Shown here: positions 18,336 to 25,813 of the stretch, one piece after another
Layout of the letters: every line of letters begins with the position of its first letter
How positions within the stretch are numbered: position 1 is the stretch's first letter
DNA from: JBKPCD01 sp046727175
GTDB taxonomy: Bacteria; Acidobacteriota; Vicinamibacteria; Vicinamibacterales; 2-12-FULL-66-21
Length of the DNA: 26,235 nt
NCBI GenBank assembly: GCA_046727175.1
Contig: JBKPCD010000279.1
Location: 1-26,235 of the forward strand
Reading direction: 5' to 3'
Position numbers and translations under genes: made by a program
Notes under the pieces: generated by a model
What the model was told of the DNA's origin: nothing
What the model saw: the letters and a program-made list of their open reading frames with translations, nothing else
Databases searched by the model: none

Positions 18336-19556
18336 ATGCCCGCACACACCCACACGGCCGTCGTCGGCGCCGAAGGCCACCTGATCGATTCACAGCTCCT
18401 CAACGCAATTTTCGATATCGTCATCGAGCGCGGGGGAGCATTCGAGGTCCTTCAGTTCGATATCGGGAAAACCAACGACGACTACTCGTCAATCACGTTG
18501 AAGGTCTCGGCCGGCTCCGCTCCTGCCCTGCAGCGGCTCGTCGAAGAGTTGATGCCGCTCGGCTGCCATGCGGTCGAGGAGCACGATGCGCTTCTACGAG
18601 TTGCGGATCGCGACGGTTGCGCGCCCGAGGACTTCTACTCGACCACCAACATGCGGACGCACGTCCGCGTCAACGGCCGCTGGGTCGAAGTCAAGCGACA
18701 GCGAATGGATGCAGTCATCCTCGTCGGTGACGCAGAGGCCGTCTGCCGCAAGCTGCGAGAGATCAAGGCGGGCGATCGTGTCGTCTGCGGGCTCGAGGGG
18801 CTGCGCGTGACCCCGGAGTTTCGCGACCGTGAACGCGCGGACTTCGCGTTCATGTCGAACGAGGTCTCCTCAGAGCGCCGTGTGGAAGCGAGCGTTGCGA
18901 GAGTTGCCGCGATGGTGCGTGACGCAAAGGCTCGCCGCGGACGCGTGGTGTTCGCGGCCGGTCCCGTGGTAATTCACACGGGCGGCGCCGTGTACCTGAG
19001 CGAGCTGATCCGGCTCGGCTACGTCGACGTGCTCCTCTCGGGCAATGCGCTCGCCGTACACGATGCGGAGCTCTCGCTGTTCGGGACGTCGCTCGGCGTC
19101 GATCTCGAGGCCGGCGTTCCCGTTTATGGCGGGCACCGTCACCACATGCGGGCGATCAACGCCATCAACCGCGCAGGCGGCATCCGCGCTGCCGTAGATG
19201 CCGGCGTGCTCGCGAGCGGAATCATGGCCGACTGCATTCGTAAGGGCGTCGAGTACATCCTCGCCGGCAGCATTCGAGACGACGGACCGATTGTGGATAC
19301 CGTCACCGACATCGTCGAGGCGCAGGACCGCTACACGGAGGCGCTCGCGTCCGCATCGATCGTCATCATTCTCTCCACGATGCTACACGGGATTGGCGTA
19401 GGGAACATGCTTCCGGCGTGGGTACCCGTCGTGTGCGTCGACATCAATCCCGCAGTTGTCATGAAGCTCGCCGATCGCGGATCGTCGCAGACGATCGGCA
19501 TCGTCACCGACGTCGGCCTGTTCCTGCACCAGCTCGCGAAACGGCTCGGCGAGTGA
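18336..19556 (+). CDS. TIGR00300 family protein, probable archaeal-type ornithine cyclodeaminase
   Basis: This 406 aa protein matches the TIGR00300 layout. An N-terminal LOR/SDH-like domain (AVVGAEGHLIDSQLLNAIFDIV; LQFDIGKTNDDYSS, residues 8-60) is followed by a nucleotide-binding half with VVFAAGPVVIHTGGAVYLSELI, YVDVLLSGNALAVHDAE, GVPVYGGHRHHMRAINAINRAGG, LAGSIRDDGPIVDTVTD and VCVDINPAVVMKLADRGSSQTIGIVTDVG near the end. Members in archaea and cyanobacteria catalyse NAD-dependent conversion of L-ornithine to L-proline plus ammonia. Full length and without frameshifts. It is monocistronic, with its own promoter, and has no arginine or proline gene beside it, so the reaction is assigned from the family only. 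Confidence 0.85.
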   Translation: MPAHTHTAVVGAEGHLIDSQLLNAIFDIVIERGGAFEVLQFDIGKTNDDYSSITLKVSAGSAPALQRLVEELMPLGCHAVEEHDALLRVADRDGCAPEDFYSTTNMRTHVRVNGRWVEVKRQRMDAVILVGDAEAVCRKLREIKAGDRVVCGLEGLRVTPEFRDRERADFAFMSNEVSSERRVEASVARVAAMVRDAKARRGRVVFAAGPVVIHTGGAVYLSELIRLGYVDVLLSGNALAVHDAELSLFGTSLGVDLEAGVPVYGGHRHHMRAINAINRAGGIRAAVDAGVLASGIMADCIRKGVEYILAGSIRDDGPIVDTVTDIVEAQDRYTEALASASIVIILSTMLHGIGVGNMLPAWVPVVCVDINPAVVMKLADRGSSQTIGIVTDVGLFLHQLAKRLGE

Positions 19557-19567
19557 TTGTGACGGGC

Positions 19568-19593
19568 CGCGGGGTCTGAAGACCCCGCGCTAC
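19568..19593 (-). repeat. REP-like palindrome with GTAG head
   Basis: CGCGGGGTCT (19568-19577) and AGACCCCGCG (19580-19589) are perfect complements; CTAC follows, so on the - strand it reads GTAG then the palindrome. It lies 11 bases past the stop of the TIGR00300 gene and may stabilise or end that transcript. Confidence 0.7.
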
Positions 19594-19643
19594 AGCGGCT
19601 GGCCAGGCCCCTTGGCGCTGGAGGCCGGCTCAGACCCGTAGCG

Positions 19644-19760
19644 GGATGCTGAAAAACGCATCCTGAATGGCAGATGGTAAATGGAAAATGGAAAGAACCT
19701 GAGTATTTTGCCATCTCCCATTTGCCATTTTCCATCAGGCAGGCTTTTTCGGCGGCCTGA
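19644..19760. repeat. Long hairpin element 'H', copy C
   Basis: GGATGCTGAAAAACGCATCC opens the copy and GGCTTTTTCGGCGGCCTGA closes it. The left arm carries GGCAGATGGTAAATGGAAAA and the right arm TTTGCCATCTCCCATTTGCC. GTAGCG immediately precedes it, as GTAGCA precedes copy A. It lies alone between two + strand genes, far from the ADOP genes that border copies A and B, so the element is not part of an ADOP gene. Confidence 0.85.
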
Positions 19761-19765
19761 TAAGG

Positions 19766-19862
19766 CGTCGGCGCCAGACGCCGCCTGCGTTGGACTAAAC
19801 AGCACGTCGCTGAGTGACGAGCCGCGGGATCTCTCTAAAAACCCGCGCTGCAACGTGACTAC
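19766..19862. repeat. Degenerate palindromes between hairpin element and REP
   Basis: GGCGTC and GACGCC surround a short loop at 19766-19784. Further on, CCGCGGG and CCCGCG near 19831-19852 enclose a 12-base spacer, with GCTGCA after it, like a decayed REP. No reading frame is supported here; the whole 448-base gap from 19557 to 20004 is repeat DNA plus the promoter region of the MFS gene. Confidence 0.4.
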
Positions 19863-19891
19863 GCCGCTGTCGCTGATGCCAGCACGGACTT

Positions 19892-19917
19892 GTAGCGCGG
19901 CGTCTTCAGACGCCGCG
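19892..19917 (+). repeat. REP-like palindrome with GTAG head
   Basis: GTAG (19892-19895) is followed by perfect arms CGCGGCGTCT and AGACGCCGCG. It differs from the copy at 19568-19593 by compensated changes in both arms (GGGTC versus GCGTC), so the palindrome is conserved while its bases vary. The two copies face each other with the GTAG heads inward. Confidence 0.7.
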
Positions 19918-19932
19918 TGCATTGGATGCGGG

Positions 19933-20000
19933 TCGACGAATTCCCGCAGGCTGCGCTAGTATTCGACGGTACAGCGAACTCCTGCCCGTCCATCCGGAGG
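19933..20000 (+). promoter_or_regulatory. Putative promoter and ribosome binding site of the MFS gene
   Basis: TCGACG (19933-19938) and TAGTAT (19957-19962) with an 18-base spacer form a plausible but weak promoter. GGAGG at 19996-20000 is a strong ribosome binding site 4 bases before ATG 20005 and fixes that start. Confidence 0.4.
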
Positions 20001-20004
20001 ATTC

Positions 20005-21258
20005 ATGAACAAGCAGAGACTTTTCGTCGCCAGCTGCGTGTCGCTCGTGACGACGGCGATGGTGTTTGCTATCCGCGGTGACATCGAGGGTTCCATGAGC
20101 GCCGCCTTTCAGCTCACGAAGGAGCAGATCGGCACGATCTGGAGTCCGGCGTTCTGGGCATTCACGGTTGCCATCTTCATCAGTGGTGCGCTTGTCGACA
20201 CGGTGGGTCTGCGAGCCCTCCACATCCTGTCAGCGTTAGGGTATCTGGTTGGCGTCACAGTGGTCCTGCTCGCGCCGCACCCGGTGGCGCCGGTTCCATC
20301 GGTGTTCGCCGAAACAGGCCCGACACTGTTGTACGTCGGCTTCATGATCATGGGGTTGTCGCAGGGCCTCGTCGAAGGCGTGATCAACCCGCTCGTCGCC
20401 ACGATCCACAGCGACCAGAAGACGAAAAGGCTCAACATGCTCCATGCGTGGTGGCCCGGCGGCATGATCATCGGCGGTCTGCTTGCCGTTGCGATGACGC
20501 AGCTCTTCGGCGCGAGCTGGCAGCTGAAGCTCGCCACGATCCTCGTGCCAGCGGTGGTCTACCTCGCCATGGCGGCGACGATGGAGTATCCGAAGACCGA
20601 ACGCGTGACATCGAACGTGTCGACCGGTGCGATGTGGAGCGAGGCGGCCAAGCCGCTCTTCCTGCTGCTCTTCGTCTGCATGTGGATGACTGCGGCCGCC
20701 GAGCTCGGTCCCGATCAGTGGTTCCCGTCGGTGATGGGCGCGCTCGTGCCGCAGCTGCAAGGCGTGTTGTTCCTCGTGTACACCGCCGGGCTCATGTTCG
20801 TCCTGCGCACGTTCGGCAGCGGAATCGCGCACAACTCGCCGCTCGGCACGCTCGTCGTCTGCTCGATCCTCACCGGCATCGGCCTCTACTGGCTCGGTGG
20901 CCTGCAGCCCGGCGCGAGCCCCCTCGTCGCGTTCGCGGCGGCGACGCTGTTCGGCATCGGCAAGACGTACTTCTGGCCGACGATGCTGGGTGTGACCGCG
21001 GAGCAGTTCCCGCGCGGCGGCGCACTGCTGATTTCGCTGATGGGCGGCGCGGGCATGCTGTCAGTCGCAGTCGCGTTGCCGATTATGGGCGCCAAGATCG
21101 ACCAGTTTGGCGCCGGTGCCGCGCTCCAGTTCGTCTCGATCCTCGGCGCGATCCTGACGGTCGTCTTCGGCGGGCTGTTCCTCTACTTCAAGGCAAAAGG
21201 CGGATACCGTCCTGTGCAACTCAGTACCGGAGAGCCGATTCCGGCCGGGGAAATGTAA
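20005..21258 (+). CDS. MFS transporter (sugar-type permease)
   Basis: This 417 aa protein has about twelve hydrophobic helices. The first is LFVASCVSLVTTAMVFAIRG (6-25), followed by FQLTKEQIGTIWSPAFWAFTVAIFISGALVD, a typical MFS helix 1-2 segment. Characteristic segments are GLSQGLVEGVINPLVATI, TKRLNMLHAWWPGGMIIGGL, and FGIGKTYFWPTMLGVTAEQFPRGGALLISLMGGAGML. I associate this sequence style with MFS permeases found near Gfo/Idh and DUF1080 genes in acidobacteria and planctomycetes, which suggests a sugar or sugar-derivative substrate; this is inference. It is on the strand opposite the Gfo/Idh-DUF1080 operon. A GGTGCTGAA minisatellite starts three bases after its TAA stop. Confidence 0.88.
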   Translation: MNKQRLFVASCVSLVTTAMVFAIRGDIEGSMSAAFQLTKEQIGTIWSPAFWAFTVAIFISGALVDTVGLRALHILSALGYLVGVTVVLLAPHPVAPVPSVFAETGPTLLYVGFMIMGLSQGLVEGVINPLVATIHSDQKTKRLNMLHAWWPGGMIIGGLLAVAMTQLFGASWQLKLATILVPAVVYLAMAATMEYPKTERVTSNVSTGAMWSEAAKPLFLLLFVCMWMTAAAELGPDQWFPSVMGALVPQLQGVLFLVYTAGLMFVLRTFGSGIAHNSPLGTLVVCSILTGIGLYWLGGLQPGASPLVAFAAATLFGIGKTYFWPTMLGVTAEQFPRGGALLISLMGGAGMLSVAVALPIMGAKIDQFGAGAALQFVSILGAILTVVFGGLFLYFKAKGGYRPVQLSTGEPIPAGEM

Positions 21259-21260
21259 GA

Positions 21261-21350
21261 GCAAAGGTGCTCAGGGTGCTGAAGAGCACGTGCTGAAGGT
21301 GCTGAAGGTGCTGGGGTGCTGAAGGTGCGGCGCAGCACCATCAGCACTCG
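21261..21350. repeat. 9-nt GGTGCTGAA-type minisatellite, locus 2
   Basis: Units GGTGCTCAG, GGTGCTGAAGA, GTGCTGAAG, GTGCTGAAG, GTGCTGGGG and GTGCTGAAG run in series, followed by a short inverted part (CAGCACCATCAGCAC). It begins three bases after the stop of the MFS gene and lies upstream of the ADOP remnant. The ~100 bases after it hold no recognised feature. Confidence 0.8.
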
Positions 21351-21449
21351 GGTGCGCGCTGATTTGTTGGTAGTCGCTGCGCGGGACGTGGCGGACCGCC
21401 TCAGCGGATGCCCACTTCTCCGGCGCCCATCGCCAGGGCGCCGTTTGGG

Positions 21450-21945
21450 GTCATCGCCGTCCGCGCCGCTGCTCGGGGGCTCTGGGGGAGCCAGCCCGGG
21501 AATCGGTCCACACGACCGCACGGTCGAACAGGTCGTGAGGGAGGCGGGCAGCCGACGTCGCGTGGCGGCGATCGTGCTCTCGGTCTTTGCCGGCGCGGCC
21601 GTGCTTCTGGCCGCGATCGGGCTTTATGGGGTCATCGCGCAGAGCGTGAGCGAGCGCCGGCAGGAGATCGGCGTACGCATGGCACTCGGCGCGACGCACG
21701 ATCAGATCCTGCGGTTGTTCCTGCGACACGGGCTGATCGTCATCGCGATTGGGATTGGAGCCGGGATCGCCGGCGCTGTGGCCGGAGAGAGAGCCTTGCG
21801 AGCCTGGTGTTCGGCGTGACCGTGACCGATCCTGTCACGCTCGGCACGGTAGCCGCTGTTGATAACAGTCACATTGCTCGCGTGCCACATCCCGGCGCGA
21901 TCCGCAACACGACTCGACCCCATGACGGCCTTGCGATCGGACTGA
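21450..21945 (+). pseudogene. Remnant of an ADOP permease C-terminus (frameshifted)
   Basis: Only the last ~160 codons of an ADOP permease remain, spread over several frames. A piece AVRAAARGLWGSQPG is followed, in another frame, by RTVEQVVREAGSRRRVAAI, a TM helix (FAGAAVLLAAIGLYGVIAQ) and SERRQEIGVRMALGATHDQI. Near 21790 the frame shifts to SLASLVFGVTVTDPVTLGTV, and near 21863 again to TVTLLACHIPARSATRLDPM, ending TALRSD and TGA at 21943-21945. The closing PAR...LDPMTALRSD matches the tails of the three intact ADOPs. There is no N-terminal part upstream, so it is a truncated and decayed copy. The 5' limit is approximate. Confidence 0.85.
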
Positions 21946-22167
21946 AATCAGTTCAGGCGATCCAATCCCAACTCCTGAATAGTCGCCAAGGTTAGCAACG
22001 ACAGCCTGCCGTTCGCCGCGTCGTCCGTCCACTCGGAGCCGCTTCGTGACCTCAAAGCCAACGGATTATTCGCGGAAAGTCGCCCAGTTTTTAGTAATCC
22101 GGAGGACAAGCTCGAATCGAACTATTCGAGTTGGGCGACTGCTGCGGTTCGTGCCTGTGAGGGTTTG
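21946..22167. other. Intergenic region with a nested inverted repeat at 22078-22140
   Basis: AGTCGCCCA (22078-22086) is the exact complement of TGGGCGACT (22132-22140). Inside lies a second perfect pair, CTCGAAT (22111-22117) and ATTCGAG (22124-22130), with a 6-base loop. The part before it, 21946-22077, holds nothing I recognise. The structure lies just past the stop of the DUF1080 gene on the - strand and may be its terminator or a structured 3' end; there is no strong T-run. Confidence 0.5.
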
Positions 22168-23073
22168 TTACCGGCTCTTAGCACCCTCAGCGCCTTTAGC
22201 ACCTTCAGCGCCCTTAGCACTGTTCTTGAGATACACGTTGCGGAACTCGACCTTCATCGGATCCCCCACATGCATCTGAAAGCCGATCAGCCCCTTCAGT
22301 GCGCGGTTCTGTGTGTCATCGTCGACGAACACGGCCGTGACGTGACCGTTCAGGATGTGAATCAGCGTGCTGCCGCGCGCGATGATGTGGAACTGGTTCC
22401 AGTCCTTGTCCTTGATGTAAGCCTTCAGCGCATCGCCGCTCTCGAGCGCGCCGATTGAGCCGCGACGGCCATCGGCGGCATACCCGGCCGTTCCGCGGGG
22501 CGCGAGGAATCCGCGGCCGCGCTCTTCGTAGAGCATTCCCGTGAAGGCGTTCTGGATGTCGATGTCCGCCTGGTAGCCCTTCAGCACCCATTTGCCGGTT
22601 TTCTCGTCAGGCGGGACCTGCACGCTTCGGTACTGGATGCCGCTGTTCGTGTTGTTGATCCGGAACTCCACCTTCAGCTCGAAGTCCCCCGGCTCGCCGC
22701 CGCGCCAGATCAGGAACGTGTTCTGCTGCAGCTTCTTCTCCGGTGTGCTCTCGCCAACCAGGGCGCCGTTCTCGGCGCGCCAGAACGTCGGGTCGCCGTC
22801 CCACCCCTTCATCGATGTTCCGTCGAAGATCGATTCGAAGCCGGTGCGATCCTCGAACGGAATCGGGGGCGCGCCGCGGGCCTGAAAGAAGGTGCTGAGG
22901 GTGCTGGACGTGCTGAAGGTGCTGAAGGTGCTGGTGCTGGAGGTGCTGGAGGTGCTGAGGGCGCTGAAGGTGCCGATGGTGCCGCCGGTACAAACCGTGG
23001 CGAGCGCGACGATCGACGACGTGAGCGCGGCGGCGGCAACGGCGCGCCGTGTGAGGCGTTGAATGACGGGCAT
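22168..23073 (-). CDS. Secreted DUF1080 (PF06439) 3-keto-glycoside hydrolase-like protein
   Basis: This 301 aa exported protein has a signal segment (MPVIQRLTRRAVAAAALTSS...) and a concanavalin-like DUF1080 jelly roll from about residue 78 to 284: FESIFDGTSMKGWDGDPTFWRAENGALVGES, FLIWRGGEPGDFELKVEFRI, NSGIQYRSVQ, GYQADIDI, WNQFHIIARG, HILNGHVTAVFVDDD, GLIGFQMHVGDPMKVEFRNVYLK. Characterised members cleave 3-keto-glycosides made by Gfo/Idh dehydrogenases; the gene lies 22 bases downstream of one, with AGGAGG five bases before its ATG. Residues ~33-63 (a Ser/Thr tract) and 285-300 (AKG/AEG repeats) are translated from GGTGCTGAA minisatellites in opposite orientations. Neither flank belongs to the domain, so these are probably tolerated additions. 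Confidence 0.88.
   Translation of the reverse strand: MPVIQRLTRRAVAAAALTSSIVALATVCTGGTIGTFSALSTSSTSSTSTFSTFSTSSTLSTFFQARGAPPIPFEDRTGFESIFDGTSMKGWDGDPTFWRAENGALVGESTPEKKLQQNTFLIWRGGEPGDFELKVEFRINNTNSGIQYRSVQVPPDEKTGKWVLKGYQADIDIQNAFTGMLYEERGRGFLAPRGTAGYAADGRRGSIGALESGDALKAYIKDKDWNQFHIIARGSTLIHILNGHVTAVFVDDDTQNRALKGLIGFQMHVGDPMKVEFRNVYLKNSAKGAEGAKGAEGAKSR
22175..22224. repeat. 9-nt minisatellite, locus 3, inside the DUF1080 C-terminus
   Basis: On the + strand the units are AGCACCCTC, AGCGCCTTT, AGCACCTTC, AGCGCCCTT and AGCACTG. This is the reverse complement of the GGTGCTGAA unit, so read on the coding (-) strand it gives GCTGAAGGT-type codons (AEG, AKG). It ends a few bases before the stop codon. 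Confidence 0.8.
22887..22989. repeat. 9-nt minisatellite, locus 4, inside the DUF1080 N-terminus
   Basis: The + strand has units GGTGCTGAG, GGTGCTGGAC, GTGCTGAAG, GTGCTGAAG, GTGCTG, GTGCTGGAG (twice), GTGCTGAGG and GCGCTGAAG. On the coding (-) strand these give FST, LST and SST codons, the Ser/Thr tract after the signal peptide. Orientation is opposite to locus 3. Confidence 0.85.
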
Positions 23074-23095
23074 GAGTCCTCCTACCGGCGACCTA

Positions 23096-24265
<1,170 letters not shown>

Positions 24266-24330
24266 GGCAAGCTCGCTCCAGCTCCGGCATTCTGAAAAGT
24301 GAATGATATGTGAAGTTGGACGGATTCTCG

Positions 24331-24813
24331 TCACTGACCGGGCGATTCAGGAATCTGGAGCGTGTCTCGTCGGCCGACGGCTGTTCGTGCGCCGGTCGCG
24401 AGCACGATCAGCTCGCTGCCGTCGATCCTGAGCGCGACGTCGAGGAACGCAGGAGCTGACGATCCTGGACTCTGGTGCAACTGCACACGGAACCGGACGT
24501 CAATCGGGCCCTGTCCTGAGCGCGCCGTTACAGCCGCGGCTTCCGCGCGAAAGACGTCTGGACCGGTCGAGCGGGTCGAGCATCCCGATCTCCCCGGCTC
24601 CCACCACCATGCGCCGTGGGCGTCGGTCGGATCCACTGCCACACAGAAAGGCGCCGCGCGGATCCCGATGTCAATCGGCATGTCCGTGACAACGTAGCGT
24701 GAAGCGGAGTGTGTGGTATTCGTGGACGCACAGGACACGAGCGCAAGCCCTGCGAGGGCGCGAAGAAATGTCGATCTGACCCTCAGCCACATCATACGCC
24801 TCGCGAACCTCAT
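24331..24813 (-). CDS. Probable lipoprotein of unknown function
   Basis: This 160 aa protein has an n-region rich in Arg, a hydrophobic stretch (FLRALAGLALVSC, 16-28) and a good lipobox LVSC with C28. The mature part includes DMPIDIGIRAAPFCVAVDPTD, GAWWWEPGRSGCSTRSTGPDVF and RFRVQLHQSP...FLDVALRIDGSELIV, probably a small beta-rich fold with a Cys pair. I do not recognise the family. The start at ATG 24813 is favoured by AAAGGG eight bases upstream; two more in-frame ATGs lie at 24798 and 24795. The reading frame continues open upstream into the ankyrin gene, but that results from a frameshift in the latter. It starts 23 bases after the ankyrin gene's natural stop. Confidence 0.7.
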   Translation of the reverse strand: MRFARRMMWLRVRSTFLRALAGLALVSCASTNTTHSASRYVVTDMPIDIGIRAAPFCVAVDPTDAHGAWWWEPGRSGCSTRSTGPDVFRAEAAAVTARSGQGPIDVRFRVQLHQSPGSSAPAFLDVALRIDGSELIVLATGARTAVGRRDTLQIPESPGQ

Positions 24814-24836
24814 GAGCGCCGCCCTTTGGCGGCCCG

Positions 24837-25438
24837 TCAGAGCACTCCGCCCCGCTCGGCGATCAAGCGCATCGCCGGTTTGCTGACGAAGCTCATGGTG
24901 AAAGCGCGATCCCCACGCGAGCGCCGTCACATCACAATACTCGTGCATCGATTCATCGTCTACGCCCCGCAGCTGCTTGCGCAGCGAGGTGCGGACGTTC
25001 GGATCGGCGCCGTGGTCGAGCAACAGCCGCGCGAACACATCGTCATACCGCAAGCGAATAGGCTGAGTCACCACACATCCAGTGTGATCACCAAAGCCCT
25101 CCTCGTCGACCTCAGCTCTGACGTTCACGTCGGCGCCGCGCGCGATCAGCCATCGGGCAATGTCGATTTCGTCGTAGTCAACGCAGAGGTGGAGGAGCGT
25201 CGCACCGGCCAGTGGTGTTGCGTGGAGCGCAAGGGAATGATCGGTGTGGCACCCGAGCTCTGGTGGATAGATTTCGTCGTGAGTAAAGGTCCTGAAGAGG
25301 AGGTCTGCGTCGCGCGCGAGATGCCGTTCGAGGAGATCGATTCGGCCGCGGTGGATCGCCATCGGCGCTGTATCAGCAATGCTGCATGACGAGATCGCGA
25401 ACGGCATCCGCATCGTCGCGACAAATGGCATCGGTCAT
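24837..25438 (-). pseudogene. Ankyrin-repeat protein gene with two single-base frameshifts
   Basis: The protein can be rebuilt as three pieces. MTDAICRDDADAVRDLVMQH starts at ATG 25438 and then meets a stop. Removing one T restores ADTAPMAIHRGRIDLLERHL and the repeat region: ATLLHLCVDYDEIDIARWLIARGADVNVRAE, DDVFARLLLDHGADPNVRTS, EYCDVTALAWGSRFHHE. After one extra C, the end FVSKPAMRLIAERGGVL and TGA (24837-24839) lies in another frame. The consensus ankyrin motifs (LLHLC, ARWLIARGADVN, LLLDHGADPN) are clear. Both lesions are single-base insertions outside homopolymers, so it is a recent pseudogene or carries assembly errors. A single open frame from 25431 fuses the middle piece to the lipoprotein and should not be taken as one gene. 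Confidence 0.75.
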
Positions 25439-25531
25439 GCCGATCCAAAGGTCCTCGCAGCATACGTTGACCGGTTCGAGCTGACGGGTCAGTCATTTGC
25501 CGGGGAGCGAGCTGGCTGTCAGGCTTCTTCT

Positions 25532-25813
25532 TCACCGGTCTGCCAATTCTATTGCGCGCAGGATTCTCCTCGTGGCCCGGATGATGATCAGGATGATCGC
25601 AAACGCCACCCAGGCGATCAGGAACGTCAACGCGGCCACGGAAGCGCCGAGCAGCCGTTGGAGGTTGTCAGTGGTTCGATGCAGGTACTCGAGCCGCGCA
25701 TACATGCCGAGGGTGGCGACCACGGTGATCCATCCCAACGCGTATACACGTCTTTGGAAACTGTCGATGGCATCCAACGATTTTCGAAGCGGGGTTTCGA
25801 TGTCCTGAGCCAT
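25532..25813 (-). CDS. Small two-TM membrane protein coupled to the sigma factor
   Basis: This 93 aa protein has an amphipathic N-terminus (MAQDIETPLRKSLDAIDSFQ) and two hydrophobic helices: VYALGWITVVATLGMYA (23-39) and LGASVAALTFLIAWVAFAIILII (55-77), then a basic end. The segment between them, RLEYLHRTTDNLQRL, could be a short coiled helix. Its ATG shares one base with the stop of the sigma factor gene (TGATG), and AGGAGG lies five bases upstream inside that gene, so the two are translationally coupled. Position suggests an anti-sigma or partner role, but it lacks a recognisable ZAS or RsiW-type zinc motif. I do not recognise the family. Confidence 0.75.
   Translation of the reverse strand: MAQDIETPLRKSLDAIDSFQRRVYALGWITVVATLGMYARLEYLHRTTDNLQRLLGASVAALTFLIAWVAFAIILIIIRATRRILRAIELADR

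Noticed and set aside
22046..22279. A 77-codon + strand frame over the nested inverted repeat
   Set aside because: It runs antisense into the minisatellite and DUF1080 C-terminus (giving APSAPLAPSAPLA), has no ribosome binding site and no recognisable pattern.
22887..22989. CRISPR-like repeat array
   Set aside because: Units are only 9 nt, degenerate and contiguous, without spacers; no cas gene in the window. The same holds for the other three minisatellite loci.
24331..25431. One 366 aa ankyrin-lipoprotein gene
   Set aside because: Both natural ankyrin ends are found in other frames, and the lipoprotein has its own ribosome binding site and signal peptide.
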